Below are positions 1 to 6,522 of a DNA stretch of 56,790 nt, one piece after another. How positions within the stretch are numbered: position 1 is the first letter of the stretch; each line of letters starts with the position of its first letter. A program made the translations under genes and the position numbers. The notes beneath the pieces were generated by a model. That model saw only the letters and a list, made by a program, of their open reading frames with translations. It was not told where the DNA came from and did not search any database. The stretch covers positions 1 to 56,790 of the forward strand of contig CAZIQY010000009.1 in assembly GCA_964541605.1 (NCBI GenBank), written 5' to 3'. The stretch is from CAZIQY01 sp964541605. GTDB lineage: Bacteria; Desulfobacterota; Syntrophia; Syntrophales; UBA2185.

Positions 1-1
1 C

Positions 2-115
2 AGGGAACTGGTCAGGGATACCCTGAACACGTTTCTCAAGGCCCGGGAAGACATTCGGGTAGCGGAAGAAAAACTGCACACATTGATGGAACATGCCTTA
101 AAGGAGGCGACCTGA
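2..115 (+). CDS. 3' end of an unidentified gene (37 codons, 5'-truncated)
   Basis: The reading frame is open from base 2 to a TGA at 113-115, directly before the TTG start of the next gene. The visible residues are helical and charged (for example LMEHALKEAT at the C-terminus), and no family motif is visible. The AAGGAGG at 101-107 lies inside this frame and serves the next gene, so the two are translationally coupled. CoxE-type VWA genes usually follow a MoxR/CoxD AAA+ ATPase gene, so this may be the tail of such an ATPase. That identity is inferred from context only. A second frame is also open here, but the coupling favours this one. Confidence 0.5.
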   Translation, partial: RELVRDTLNTFLKAREDIRVAEEKLHTLMEHALKEAT

Positions 116-1459
116 TTGGACAGGACGCTTGAGGATTTCATCACCGCCCTTCGACGCTCCGGCGTGAGGGTATCCGTGGCGGAAACGATGGATGCCCTTC
201 AGGCGGCTGCGTTGTCCGGCTATGGGGACCGGCGGCTTTTGAAGGATTTCCTGTCCGTCTCTCTGGCCAAGTCCCTGCCGGAAAAAGAGATCTTTGAGGT
301 CTGTTTCAGCCGCTTCTTTGCCGTCGATGACGTGTCCGGGGAGGACTTCCTTTTTGAAAAAGGCGACGTCCCGCCCACCGTCCAGGGAACGTCCCTTCTG
401 ACCCAATTTCTCCTTTCAGGCGACGACGGCGGTCTTGCCCTTGCCTTCAGGGAGGCAGCGGGGTTGGCCGGCATCCGTGACATTCAATACCCTACCCAGA
501 AGGGTCTTTACATGCAGAGGTTTTTTCAGGAGCTCGGCATGGAGGCCCTCGACAGGGATCTCCGCAGGCTTACGGAGGAAGGGAGCCCGGAAGCTCTCGC
601 CCAGGCGAAAGCACTGGAATCCATGCGGAATCATCTCGTTGAAAGGACGAGAAACCTGATTGAGAGGCAGATCGAGCTTTACGCCTCGGCACGGGCCGAT
701 GAACTGTCAGCAGAACATATAAGAAACACACGCCTTACAGCGATCGAGGAACGGGATCTGGCCCGGATCCACAAGATCGTACAGAAGATGGTCAAGCAGC
801 TTAAGGACCGGAATTCAAGGAGGCAAAAGGCCGCCCGAAGGGGACACCTGGACTTCAAGAAGACGTTTCGCAAGAACATTACCTATGGCGGTATCCCATT
901 CAATACCTGCTGGAAGTCGAAGAAGATCGACCGGGCGGAAGTTGTCGCCATCTGTGACGTGAGCCGTTCCGTTGCGAATGTCGCCCGTTTTTTTCTTCTT
1001 GTTTTATACAGTTTAAACGAGGTTATTCCCAAGATCCGATCCTTCATCTTCTGTTCGAACCTCGTTGAGGTAAGCCCTCTCTTTGAAAAATACCCGTTGC
1101 AGGAGGCTCTGGCCAGGCTCTGGTCGGGGACCGACCTCCCGATTCTCATGAACCGGACCGATTACGGAGGGTCTTTTCTTGATTTCAAGGATCAGCATTC
1201 CCATTGCCTCACGAAGAGATCGACGGTGATCATCATGGGTGACGCCCGCAACAACTATTGGAACCCAAAGACGGAAGCCCTCCGGTTTATTTCCGAGAGG
1301 TGCAAGCGGTTGATATGGCTCAATCCCGAGATGCCGTCTCTCTGGGGAGCGGGGGATTCGGAAATGGAAACATATCTCCCTTACTGTACGATAGCCCGTG
1401 AATGCAACACCCTTCGTCACCTTGAGAAAGTGGTGGAATATCTGCTTCGTGTTAATTGA
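116..1459 (+). CDS. VWA domain-containing CoxE-like protein
   Basis: This 447-residue protein has a C-terminal von Willebrand factor A domain whose MIDAS metal site reads DVSRS (DxSxS, D281, S283, S285). A long helical N-terminal half ends in a basic stretch (about 230-250) before the VWA fold. CoxE-family proteins are thought to work with a MoxR-type AAA+ ATPase as a chaperone or metal-insertion pair, and the preceding truncated gene could be that partner. The TTG start follows the upstream stop directly and has AAGGAGG 8 nt upstream. The substrate protein is unknown, and no carbon monoxide dehydrogenase genes lie nearby. The family call is secure; the role is not. Confidence 0.85.
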   Translation: MDRTLEDFITALRRSGVRVSVAETMDALQAAALSGYGDRRLLKDFLSVSLAKSLPEKEIFEVCFSRFFAVDDVSGEDFLFEKGDVPPTVQGTSLLTQFLLSGDDGGLALAFREAAGLAGIRDIQYPTQKGLYMQRFFQELGMEALDRDLRRLTEEGSPEALAQAKALESMRNHLVERTRNLIERQIELYASARADELSAEHIRNTRLTAIEERDLARIHKIVQKMVKQLKDRNSRRQKAARRGHLDFKKTFRKNITYGGIPFNTCWKSKKIDRAEVVAICDVSRSVANVARFFLLVLYSLNEVIPKIRSFIFCSNLVEVSPLFEKYPLQEALARLWSGTDLPILMNRTDYGGSFLDFKDQHSHCLTKRSTVIIMGDARNNYWNPKTEALRFISERCKRLIWLNPEMPSLWGAGDSEMETYLPYCTIARECNTLRHLEKVVEYLLRVN

Positions 1460-1475
1460 GGATGTTTGATAATGA

Positions 1476-1503
1476 TAGATTCCATGTCAAGCACGGAATG
1501 ACA
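1476..1503. repeat. Partial copy of a GGAATGACA-type palindromic repeat
   Basis: An imperfect hairpin with arms around ATTCC and GGAAT ends in GGAATGACA followed by TAGGAGG. The same ending (GGAATGACA then A-rich, TAGGAG) closes the complete element at 5275-5355. The AGGAGG just after this copy lies about 15 nt before the TTG start of the HD gene, and a second GA-rich stretch nearer the start probably serves as its ribosome binding site. Confidence 0.5.
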
Positions 1504-1525
1504 TAGGAGGAAAGAAGGATAAGGT

Positions 1526-2290
1526 TTGAACAGGGAACTGCAGGAAGCGAGAAAGCTCGCTCGAAGGATCGCGCGCTCCACAGATTCTCCAATACTGTAC
1601 AGGGAAAAGAGAAAAGAGGTTGAGGGATCTCGACGGCTGTTCAGGTCTTCTTCTGTCGTCAGGGAGTGCCTCGGTCTTGTCAGGGAGCGGGAAGACGGCA
1701 TCGGCCACGGGTTTGTCCATGTCCGGAAGGTCGCCATCGACGCGGGAGCCATTGCTCTCATAGAGAACAGCTTCATTCGTCCGAGGCCGGAAGTCCGGCG
1801 CATTGTTCTTCTCGCGCACCTGGCCGGCATTCTTCATGACATTCGAAGGCTGGAAAGGGATCACGCCCGTGCAAGCGCCGGGGAAGCGGGGAAACTCCTC
1901 GCCCGCTTCGATCTGTCGGAACGGGAAATTGCGGCTATCGTGGGCGCCATCGGGAATCACGAGGCTTTCCGGTCCGCCGACCATCTCGAAGATCCCCTGT
2001 CCCTGTTTCTGTCCGACGCTCTTTACGATGCCGACAAATTCCGCTGGGGGCCGGACAACTTCACGGAAATGATCTGGGACATGGTGGAATACAGGAAGGC
2101 CCCGCTTGATGCGGTTCTGGAGCGGTTTCCGAAAGGCATGGAGGGGATAAAGCGCATTCGTGAGACGTTTCGCACTCAAACCGGAAAAATTTACGGCCCG
2201 GATTTTATCGACCGCGGCATCGAGATCGGCATGAAATTTTTACGCTGCTATGACCCTCTCAAAAACCTGATCACCCCTACAGTCCCGTGA
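1526..2290 (+). CDS. HD-domain metal-dependent phosphohydrolase family protein
   Basis: This 254-residue cytoplasmic protein carries a compact HD domain. Visible signature elements are GHGFVHVRKVA (about 60-70), the central HD pair in GILHDI (H104, D105) and IGNHE further on. Such proteins hydrolyse phosphoester or nucleotide substrates using bound divalent metal. The substrate cannot be told from sequence. It follows the VWA gene by 66 nt on the same strand and may share its transcript. The TTG start is chosen because an AG-rich stretch (AAGAAGGATAAGG) lies just upstream and the alignment begins there. The gene faces the queuosine transporter gene across the toxin-antitoxin island. Confidence 0.8.
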   Translation: MNRELQEARKLARRIARSTDSPILYREKRKEVEGSRRLFRSSSVVRECLGLVREREDGIGHGFVHVRKVAIDAGAIALIENSFIRPRPEVRRIVLLAHLAGILHDIRRLERDHARASAGEAGKLLARFDLSEREIAAIVGAIGNHEAFRSADHLEDPLSLFLSDALYDADKFRWGPDNFTEMIWDMVEYRKAPLDAVLERFPKGMEGIKRIRETFRTQTGKIYGPDFIDRGIEIGMKFLRCYDPLKNLITPTVP

Positions 2291-2320
2291 CTTCCTGATG
2301 ATCATGCCCATTGCCGGGAA

Positions 2321-2362
2321 GGCATTCATTTGCTCGCATCTTCCCACGCGAGGGGATTGAAA
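2321..2362 (+). repeat. Left copy of a perfect 42-bp direct repeat bounding a toxin-antitoxin island
   Basis: Forty-two bases beginning GGCATTCATTTGCTC and ending GAGGGGATTGAAA are identical to bases 4516-4557 in the same orientation. The flanks differ immediately on both sides. The right copy encodes the last residues of the VUT transporter, so this left copy looks like a displaced duplicate of a gene 3' end, as at attachment sites of integrated elements. Confidence 0.9.
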
Positions 2363-2403
2363 GGGGGATGATGTATTTATCCCCGCTATTTTCTCTTTCT
2401 GTA

Positions 2404-2440
2404 TTGCCTTTGCCGTTTCATTCTGCTATGGTCATACCAT
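2404..2440 (+). promoter_or_regulatory. Promoter and overlapping palindromic operator of the RHH/PIN module
   Basis: TTGCCT (2404-2409) and TATGGT (2427-2432) are separated by exactly 17 nt and resemble sigma-70 -35 and -10 boxes. The palindrome ATGGT-CAT-ACCAT (2428-2440) overlaps the -10 box, and a further TCATAC half-site follows. This position fits autorepression by the RHH antitoxin encoded 20 nt downstream. Function is inferred. Confidence 0.5.
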
Positions 2441-2460
2441 GTCATACAAAGGAGGTTCTT

Positions 2461-2706
2461 ATGGGTTCACGTCAGCGAGCAGTTATGAGTCTCTCTCTTC
2501 CCCCTGATACGGCTAAGGAATATAAAGAAATCGCCAAGACGGAAGGGAAGACAATCAGCGGCCTGTTTCGCGAAATGTTTTTTTTCTACAAGCAGGAGAA
2601 GTTAAAAAAGGAGTTTCTCGCCCTTCAGAATTATGGCGTTGAAAAGGCAAAAGAGCTGAAAATCTCGGAAGAGGAAATCGAACGCCTCATCTTTGCGGGG
2701 CGATAA
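2461..2706 (+). CDS. Ribbon-helix-helix (CopG/MetJ-type) antitoxin
   Basis: This 81-residue protein has an N-terminal beta strand followed by two helices typical of RHH DNA-binding antitoxins: AVMSLSLPP, then AKEYKEIAKTEGKTISGLFREM. A charged helical tail ends with EEEIERLIFAGR and probably wraps the toxin. The start ATG is preceded by AAAGGAGG at good spacing; the longer frame starting near 2311 would read through the direct repeat and is rejected. It overlaps or abuts the PIN toxin gene, giving the standard antitoxin-first order. A palindrome over the -10 box suggests autoregulation. Confidence 0.85.
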   Translation: MGSRQRAVMSLSLPPDTAKEYKEIAKTEGKTISGLFREMFFFYKQEKLKKEFLALQNYGVEKAKELKISEEEIERLIFAGR

Positions 2707-2707
2707 G

Positions 2708-3100
2708 GTGCAAAAGGTTGTCTTCGATACGAATGTCTATATTTCCGCTTTCATCACCAGGGGTGGAAGGGCGGAACAGGCATGGGGGCTTGCTTTGGAA
2801 GGCAAGGTCGAGGTCTGGACATCTGTTGCCATTCTGACGGAAATGGCCGGGAAGCTGCGCGAAAAGTTTCATTGGCGGGACGAGCTTATCAAGGCTGCTA
2901 TCAAGCATATTGCTAATACAGCGAAGGTTATCAAACCCTCGATAAAGATCAATATGCTGGCGGATGAACCGGACAACCGGATTCTGGAATGCGCTCAAGG
3001 GGCTGCAGAGATAATTGTGACCGGCGATAAACATCTCCTTGATCTTGTTGCCTTCGAGGGTATTAAGACCATCCGTATCGCGGACATCTTGAAATTATAA
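2708..3100 (+). CDS. PIN-domain ribonuclease toxin (COG1569-like)
   Basis: A 130-residue PIN domain with the acidic residues expected for a metal-dependent RNase: FDTNV near the start, LTEMA in the middle, DEPDNRILE and TGDKHLL near the end. Such toxins cleave RNA and are blocked by their partner antitoxin, here the RHH protein just upstream. A GTG at 2708 directly follows the antitoxin stop and has GGGG about 7 nt upstream; a TTG at 2693 would give five more residues and overlap the antitoxin gene. Either start is possible. All expected acidic positions are present, so the toxin may be active. Confidence 0.85.
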   Translation: MQKVVFDTNVYISAFITRGGRAEQAWGLALEGKVEVWTSVAILTEMAGKLREKFHWRDELIKAAIKHIANTAKVIKPSIKINMLADEPDNRILECAQGAAEIIVTGDKHLLDLVAFEGIKTIRIADILKL

Positions 3101-3113
3101 AGGAGAAAGAGTC

Positions 3114-3251
3114 ATGCCCACCCTTGCCCGTGATCTGATCCGGGAGGCAATTGATTTACGGGAAGATGTCGCCCTTGCAGATTTTGCCGACACACGAATG
3201 AAGACATTCGACAGGAAAGTGGCGCCTTCGCATGAAGATGTGTGGGAATGA
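3114..3251 (+). CDS. Short antitoxin-like protein (C-terminal part of a RelB/RHH-type antitoxin)
   Basis: A 45-residue frame begins at an ATG with AGGAGA just upstream and ends 4 nt into the following RelE remnant (ATGA-type overlap). Its residues (REAIDLREDVALADFADTR, then TFDRK, ending SHEDVWE) resemble the C-terminal toxin-binding portion of small antitoxins paired with RelE/ParE toxins. The DNA-binding N-terminal half is absent, so this may be a remnant or a minimal antitoxin. The cognate toxin next door is frame-disrupted. Confidence 0.55.
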   Translation: MPTLARDLIREAIDLREDVALADFADTRMKTFDRKVAPSHEDVWE

Positions 3252-3509
3252 TCCCTGCCTTTTACTCTGCACTATCATCCCGCCGTTCGCGTTGATGATT
3301 TGCCTCTTATCGACCAAAAGACAGAATTCGTAAGAACGGTTGCAGACCGCACCTCATGACTATGGAGAACCTTTGCGAAAGTCCCTGAAAGGATACTGGA
3401 AGCTCCGCGTGGGAGATTACCGGGTTGTGTTCAAAGTGATCGCGAGGTATGGATTCTTGGCATTTGGCATCGGAAATGGGGTTATATGGATATTGGCGCG
3501 AGGACGTAA
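3248..3509 (+). pseudogene. Frame-disrupted RelE/ParE-type toxin
   Basis: RelE-like residues occur in order but in different frames: LPFTLHYHPAVRVDDLPL (from 3255), then DRIRK near 3318, then HDYGEPLRKSLKGYWKLRVG and DYRVVFKVIA (from about 3355), then VWILGIWHRK through MDIGART and a TAA at 3507-3509. At least three frame changes separate these blocks, and one more may lie at the ATG overlapping the antitoxin stop. The central 90-codon frame remains open but cannot make a complete toxin. Nearby intact modules suggest real decay rather than poor sequence, though sequencing error cannot be excluded. Confidence 0.75.
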
Positions 3510-3618
3510 ACGCTTTATCGGTGCCGGGGACATTTGCTTGCTTCCTGAAGTCAAGCATCTATGGATTTTGTCGGATATCCAATCTTTCAAACGGCATTCA
3601 TCGATAAAGTGATTTCTC

Positions 3619-3647
3619 TTGACAGACGTAATTATTTTCCTTAGACT
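3619..3647 (+). promoter_or_regulatory. Predicted sigma-70 promoter of the MNT/HEPN module
   Basis: TTGACA (3619-3624) is followed after 17 nt by TAGACT (3642-3647). Transcription would begin near 3654, just upstream of the nucleotidyltransferase gene. Confidence 0.5.
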
Positions 3648-3684
3648 TTTTTAAAATAATCAGATGGTTAACATGACAGGGGCT

Positions 3685-4014
3685 ATGAAAGAACAAGACA
3701 GAATGATCGTCTTGGAATTGAAGAGAAGATTATCCTCCGATTTGCAGAAGCGCGTGATAAAATTCATCCTCTATGGATCTCGCGCCAGAGGCGTCGATGT
3801 AGAAGATTCAGACCTCGACCTAGTCGCTTTGGTCGATGAAAAGACGCCGGAAATCGAAAGCGCCCTCGATGACCTCGCCTATGGCGTCATGTGGGATTAT
3901 GATTTCAAGCCCGTCATCTCGTTAAAGGTCTTCTCCGAAGCGCGCTTCCGTAGTTCCACAGAAAAGGGGATGTCATTTTACAGGCATATCGAAAAAGAAG
4001 GCATTCCTATATGA
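3685..4014 (+). CDS. MNT-type nucleotidyltransferase (antitoxin of a MNT/HEPN module)
   Basis: The protein has the minimal nucleotidyltransferase signature: YGSRARG followed by SDLDLVALVD, giving GSxARG and the DxD metal ligands. Family members AMPylate the partner HEPN RNase and so neutralise it. The gene overlaps the HEPN gene by 4 nt (ATGA), the normal operon arrangement. ATG codons occur at 3664, 3673 and 3685; the last is chosen because AGGGG lies just before it and the family usually has about 25 residues before GSRARG. The longer start at 3664 would add 7 residues. A predicted promoter lies at 3619-3647. Confidence 0.85.
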   Translation: MKEQDRMIVLELKRRLSSDLQKRVIKFILYGSRARGVDVEDSDLDLVALVDEKTPEIESALDDLAYGVMWDYDFKPVISLKVFSEARFRSSTEKGMSFYRHIEKEGIPI

Positions 4015-4388
4015 CGGATGAGGTCAGGAGATATATCCAAAAAGCCGAGCACGCTCTCGAAGTTGCCGAAGACCTATTGAAGGATGGACACGTCCCGGAT
4101 GCGGCCAGCAAAACCTATTACGCCATGTATTACGCTGCTCAGGCGCTATTGAACGCCGATGGAATAGATGTCGTCAAGCATTCGGCGGTTGAATCCGCCT
4201 TTGGGTACCATTTTGCCAAGACGGGGAAAATCGATACCAAATTCCATCGGATGCTCATGAGTGCCCGTAAGATTAGGGAGATTGCCGATTACGACATCGA
4301 TGAGGAAATCGTTGAGCCCGTCGCCTTATTGAAAATTGACGAGGGTCGCGCCTTTCTATCGGTCATCAAAGATTATCTTGGCCTGTAA
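4011..4388 (+). CDS. HEPN-domain protein (toxin partner of MNT)
   Basis: A 125-residue all-helical protein with the HEPN core pattern SKTYYAMYYAAQALL, then KHSAVESAFGYHF and a late ADYDID segment. HEPN proteins of this class act as RNases or tRNA-targeting toxins held in check by the adjacent MNT enzyme. The classical Rx4-6H catalytic motif is not obvious where expected, so RNase activity is uncertain. The C-terminal ADYD resembles the tyrosine site AMPylated in related systems, which is a family-based guess. It is the last gene before the right 42-bp repeat. Confidence 0.8.
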   Translation: MTDEVRRYIQKAEHALEVAEDLLKDGHVPDAASKTYYAMYYAAQALLNADGIDVVKHSAVESAFGYHFAKTGKIDTKFHRMLMSARKIREIADYDIDEEIVEPVALLKIDEGRAFLSVIKDYLGL

Positions 4389-4465
4389 TTCAAGCGGTAA
4401 TCCTCACCGCAATTCCAAATCAAAAACCCTTGACTTGTAGAACGAAAGGCCTGCATTATTTAAAT

Positions 4466-4479
4466 TTGATCAAGATCAG
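4466..4479. promoter_or_regulatory. FNR/CRP-like palindrome
   Basis: TTGAT-CAAG-ATCAG differs at one position from the FNR consensus TTGATNNNNATCAA. It lies between the HEPN gene and the right repeat, without a clear downstream gene on the plus strand, so its role is doubtful. Confidence 0.25.
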
Positions 4480-4515
4480 ACTTAAGCATTACCATGAAAG
4501 CCGAGCTTCCTGCAG

Positions 4516-4557
4516 GGCATTCATTTGCTCGCATCTTCCCACGCGAGGGGATTGAAA
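4516..4557 (+). repeat. Right copy of the 42-bp direct repeat, within the 3' end of the VUT transporter gene
   Basis: Identical to 2321-2362. Read on the minus strand it encodes FNPLAWEDASK and the TGA stop of the transporter gene. This copy is probably the native one, since the gene reads smoothly into it through the conserved-looking TNFNP. Confidence 0.9.
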
Positions 4558-5228
4558 TTTGTCCTGCGGTCGTAATGATCTTCACCCTCCGCACGCTTCA
4601 GATAGCCGACCACAAGATAGGTTAACGGTGTCGCCGCCGCTTCATAGGCGGACTTTATCAGCCACTGGGCAACAATCAATTTCCACAGTTCATGAAGGGG
4701 AATCGTCCCAATAAACGCCAGAATGATAAAAATCCCCGTATCGGCAAGCTGCCCGACAAGGGTTGACCCTATTGTCCTCATCCACAGATACCGCCCGTTT
4801 GTCGCTATTTTCATCCTGGCGAGGACATAAGAGTTGAGGAACTCCCCGAACAGGTAAGCGATAAAAGACGCTGCCAGGAGCCGGGGCGCAAACCCTAAAA
4901 TCGCTTCGTAAGCCTGTTGAGCGGCTTCGGGAGATCCGAAGACGCCCGCACTCCAGAAAGGGGCCGGGGGCAGTTGAATACTGATCCAGATCGCCACAAC
5001 TGCCATCAGATTACAGAAAAATCCGATCCAGATCACCTGACGGGCACGGGCATAGCCGTACACTTCCGTAATGACGTCGCCAAAGATATAGGAAACGGGA
5101 AAAATGATAATCGCGACCGTTAGAAATACCGGGCCTGCGGAAAACAACTTGACCGCGATGATGTTCGAAACGATCAGGCTGGTTACAAAGATTGCGGTGA
5201 TGGCGGGCAGCCAGCGATACCTGTACAT
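4521..5228 (-). CDS. yhhQ: Queuosine precursor transporter (VUT/YhhQ family)
   Basis: An integral membrane protein of about 235 residues with roughly six hydrophobic segments. Family-like features include SYIFGDVITEVYGYARAR, FGEFLNSYVLARMK and QLADTGIFIILAF. Known members take up preQ0/preQ1 for queuosine synthesis. QueF, the next gene upstream in transcription, reduces preQ0 to preQ1, so the pair supports a salvage route. Two ATGs lie 6 nt apart; the inner one at 5228 has GAGG at proper spacing and is chosen. The last 11 codons lie in a 42-bp repeat shared with the far side of the toxin-antitoxin island, so the natural C-terminus should be checked against homologues. Confidence 0.85.
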   Translation of the reverse strand: MYRYRWLPAITAIFVTSLIVSNIIAVKLFSAGPVFLTVAIIIFPVSYIFGDVITEVYGYARARQVIWIGFFCNLMAVVAIWISIQLPPAPFWSAGVFGSPEAAQQAYEAILGFAPRLLAASFIAYLFGEFLNSYVLARMKIATNGRYLWMRTIGSTLVGQLADTGIFIILAFIGTIPLHELWKLIVAQWLIKSAYEAAATPLTYLVVGYLKRAEGEDHYDRRTNFNPLAWEDASK

Positions 5229-5274
5229 TTTCATCCTCGTTATTTTTGACGATTTCGTAAAAAATCCCCCAACC

Positions 5275-5355
5275 TGTCATTCCCGCGCAGGCGGGAATCC
5301 AGAGAACACGTAACTACTCGAAAGAAATGGATTCCGGATCAAGTCCGGAATGACA
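5275..5355. repeat. REP/MITE-like element with two hairpins
   Basis: This 81-bp unit has terminal inverted repeats TGTCATTCC and GGAATGACA. Inside are two near-perfect hairpins: ATTCCCGC/GCGGGAAT and ATTCCGGA/TCCGGAAT. It lies between queF and the transporter gene, and might stabilise or separate their messages. Related partial copies occur at 1476-1503 and 8729-8775. No open frame is present, as expected for a non-autonomous element. Confidence 0.75.
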
Positions 5356-5387
5356 AAATAGGAGTTCATAGGCTTTTTACGCAGCCG

Positions 5388-5792
5388 CTATTTTTTAAAT
5401 TCGGCATCGACTTTAATCGAAACCCCCCCGCGGACGGAAAATTCCGCCGTGACCTTGCACCACCGGGGCTTCAGAATCGCCACCAGATCGTCCAGAATGA
5501 CGTTCGTCACGTGCTCATGAAAAACGCCCTCCTCTCGAAAAGACCAGAGGTAAAACTTGAGGGATTTCGATTCGAGAATGGATGCATCCGGGATATACCG
5601 AATGGTCAACCGGGCAAAGTCGGGCTGTCCGGTAGAGGGACAGACACAGGTAAATTCCTCCGTTTCGAGGGTCACGATATAGTCCCTGTCTGGGTGGTGA
5701 TTGGGGAATACCTCCAGTTTTTTCAGTGGTCTGGAGTCCCTGCCGAGCAAGGTCAAGCCGTCGAGATCGGATTTTTTCGTCATCTTCGTCAT
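5388..5792 (-). CDS. queF: NADPH-dependent 7-cyano-7-deazaguanine reductase QueF (type I)
   Basis: This cytoplasmic enzyme of the tunnelling fold reduces preQ0 to preQ1 in queuosine synthesis. The 134 residues match the unimodular type I form. The nucleophilic cysteine is C51 in CPSTGQPDF, the NADPH-binding motif is ESKSLKFYLW, and the catalytic glutamate is in FHEH. The start MTKMTKK is chosen because AGGAG lies 7 nt upstream; the frame is open far upstream but overlaps the LysE-family gene. It sits between a LysE-type gene (16-nt gap) and the VUT transporter, and all three probably form one transcript. Confidence 0.95.
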   Translation of the reverse strand: MTKMTKKSDLDGLTLLGRDSRPLKKLEVFPNHHPDRDYIVTLETEEFTCVCPSTGQPDFARLTIRYIPDASILESKSLKFYLWSFREEGVFHEHVTNVILDDLVAILKPRWCKVTAEFSVRGGVSIKVDAEFKK

Positions 5793-5808
5793 ATAGACTC
5801 CTGTCGTT

Positions 5809-6447
5809 TCATAAGACAACCTTTTGCAGACCGGCGTAGAAAAAATAGCAGGCAAAAACAACCAGGAACGCGGCGCATGTCCCCACGATTCCCCTGTAGA
5901 TGCCATCGGTAAAAAGATGCCTGCCCTTGCCCACCGCTGCAGCGACCGCCGAATACCAGACCAGATCGGCCAGAATGTGCCCTGTAAAGAAGAAAATAAT
6001 GCCCCATATCGCAAACTGCCAGCTGTGCAGGATGTAACCAAAACCGATGGTCGCCCACCAGATGATCCAGTACGGGTTCGCCAGACTAAGGAGTATGCCG
6101 CTGACAATCAGAGAGTTATTGTCTGTTTTTTCAGCCTGCAATGAAAGACTCAGCGTTGGAAGGGTGCGAAACATACCGAAAGCCATCCACAGCAGAATTG
6201 CGCCGCCGGCGATAGCAATAACGGCAAAAACTCCCTCTCGCTGAAGAAAGGGAGCCACTCCCAGAACCAGCAGGACCACCAGGCCAATCTCCAGGATGCC
6301 GTGGCCGGCAATGAGCATGGGCCCCGCACGGAAACCCCGTTTTGAACTTTCACTGACGGTCGCCGTCAGCAACGGCCCCGGCATCATCGCGCCTGAAAAG
6401 GCAATGATGAATGATGAAAAAAATATGGTCAACAGTTCCGCGAGCAT
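5809..6447 (-). CDS. LysE/RhtB family transporter
   Basis: This protein of about 212 residues has six hydrophobic segments and the family's N-terminal features: SGAMMPGPLLTATVSES in the first loop, then GHGILEIG, with LANPYWIIWWATIG in the middle. Members export amino acids or related small molecules. The start at 6447 is preceded by AGAGGAG, and a predicted promoter lies 20-50 nt upstream; an upstream start at 6498 would place that promoter inside the coding region. The 16-nt gap to queF suggests cotranscription, so the cargo could be linked to queuosine metabolism, but nothing in the sequence shows this. Confidence 0.85.
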   Translation of the reverse strand: MLAELLTIFFSSFIIAFSGAMMPGPLLTATVSESSKRGFRAGPMLIAGHGILEIGLVVLLVLGVAPFLQREGVFAVIAIAGGAILLWMAFGMFRTLPTLSLSLQAEKTDNNSLIVSGILLSLANPYWIIWWATIGFGYILHSWQFAIWGIIFFFTGHILADLVWYSAVAAAVGKGRHLFTDGIYRGIVGTCAAFLVVFACYFFYAGLQKVVL

Positions 6448-6469
6448 GGATGCACAACTCCTCTGAAAA

Positions 6470-6498
6470 ACACTATCGGTATCGACAGGATAAATCAA
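6470..6498 (-). promoter_or_regulatory. Possible promoter of the LysE-queF-VUT unit
   Basis: On the minus strand TTGATT (6498-6493) and TAGTGT (6475-6470) are 17 nt apart. The match to sigma-70 boxes is moderate, but the position between a terminator and the LysE start codon is suitable. Confidence 0.35.
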
Positions 6499-6522
6499 GG
6501 GGAAATTAAAGGCAGAAAATAC

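Noticed and set aside
2311..2460. N-terminal extension of the RHH antitoxin
   Set aside because: It reads through the 42-bp repeat and the predicted promoter; AAAGGAGG directly precedes the ATG at 2461.
2321..4557. CRISPR array
   Set aside because: Only two repeat copies 2.2 kb apart with protein genes between them; no short spacers or cas genes. Kept only as an alternative origin for the repeat.
5793..6107. N-terminal extension of QueF
   Set aside because: It overlaps the LysE-family gene; the inner ATG has AGGAG and gives the family-typical start.
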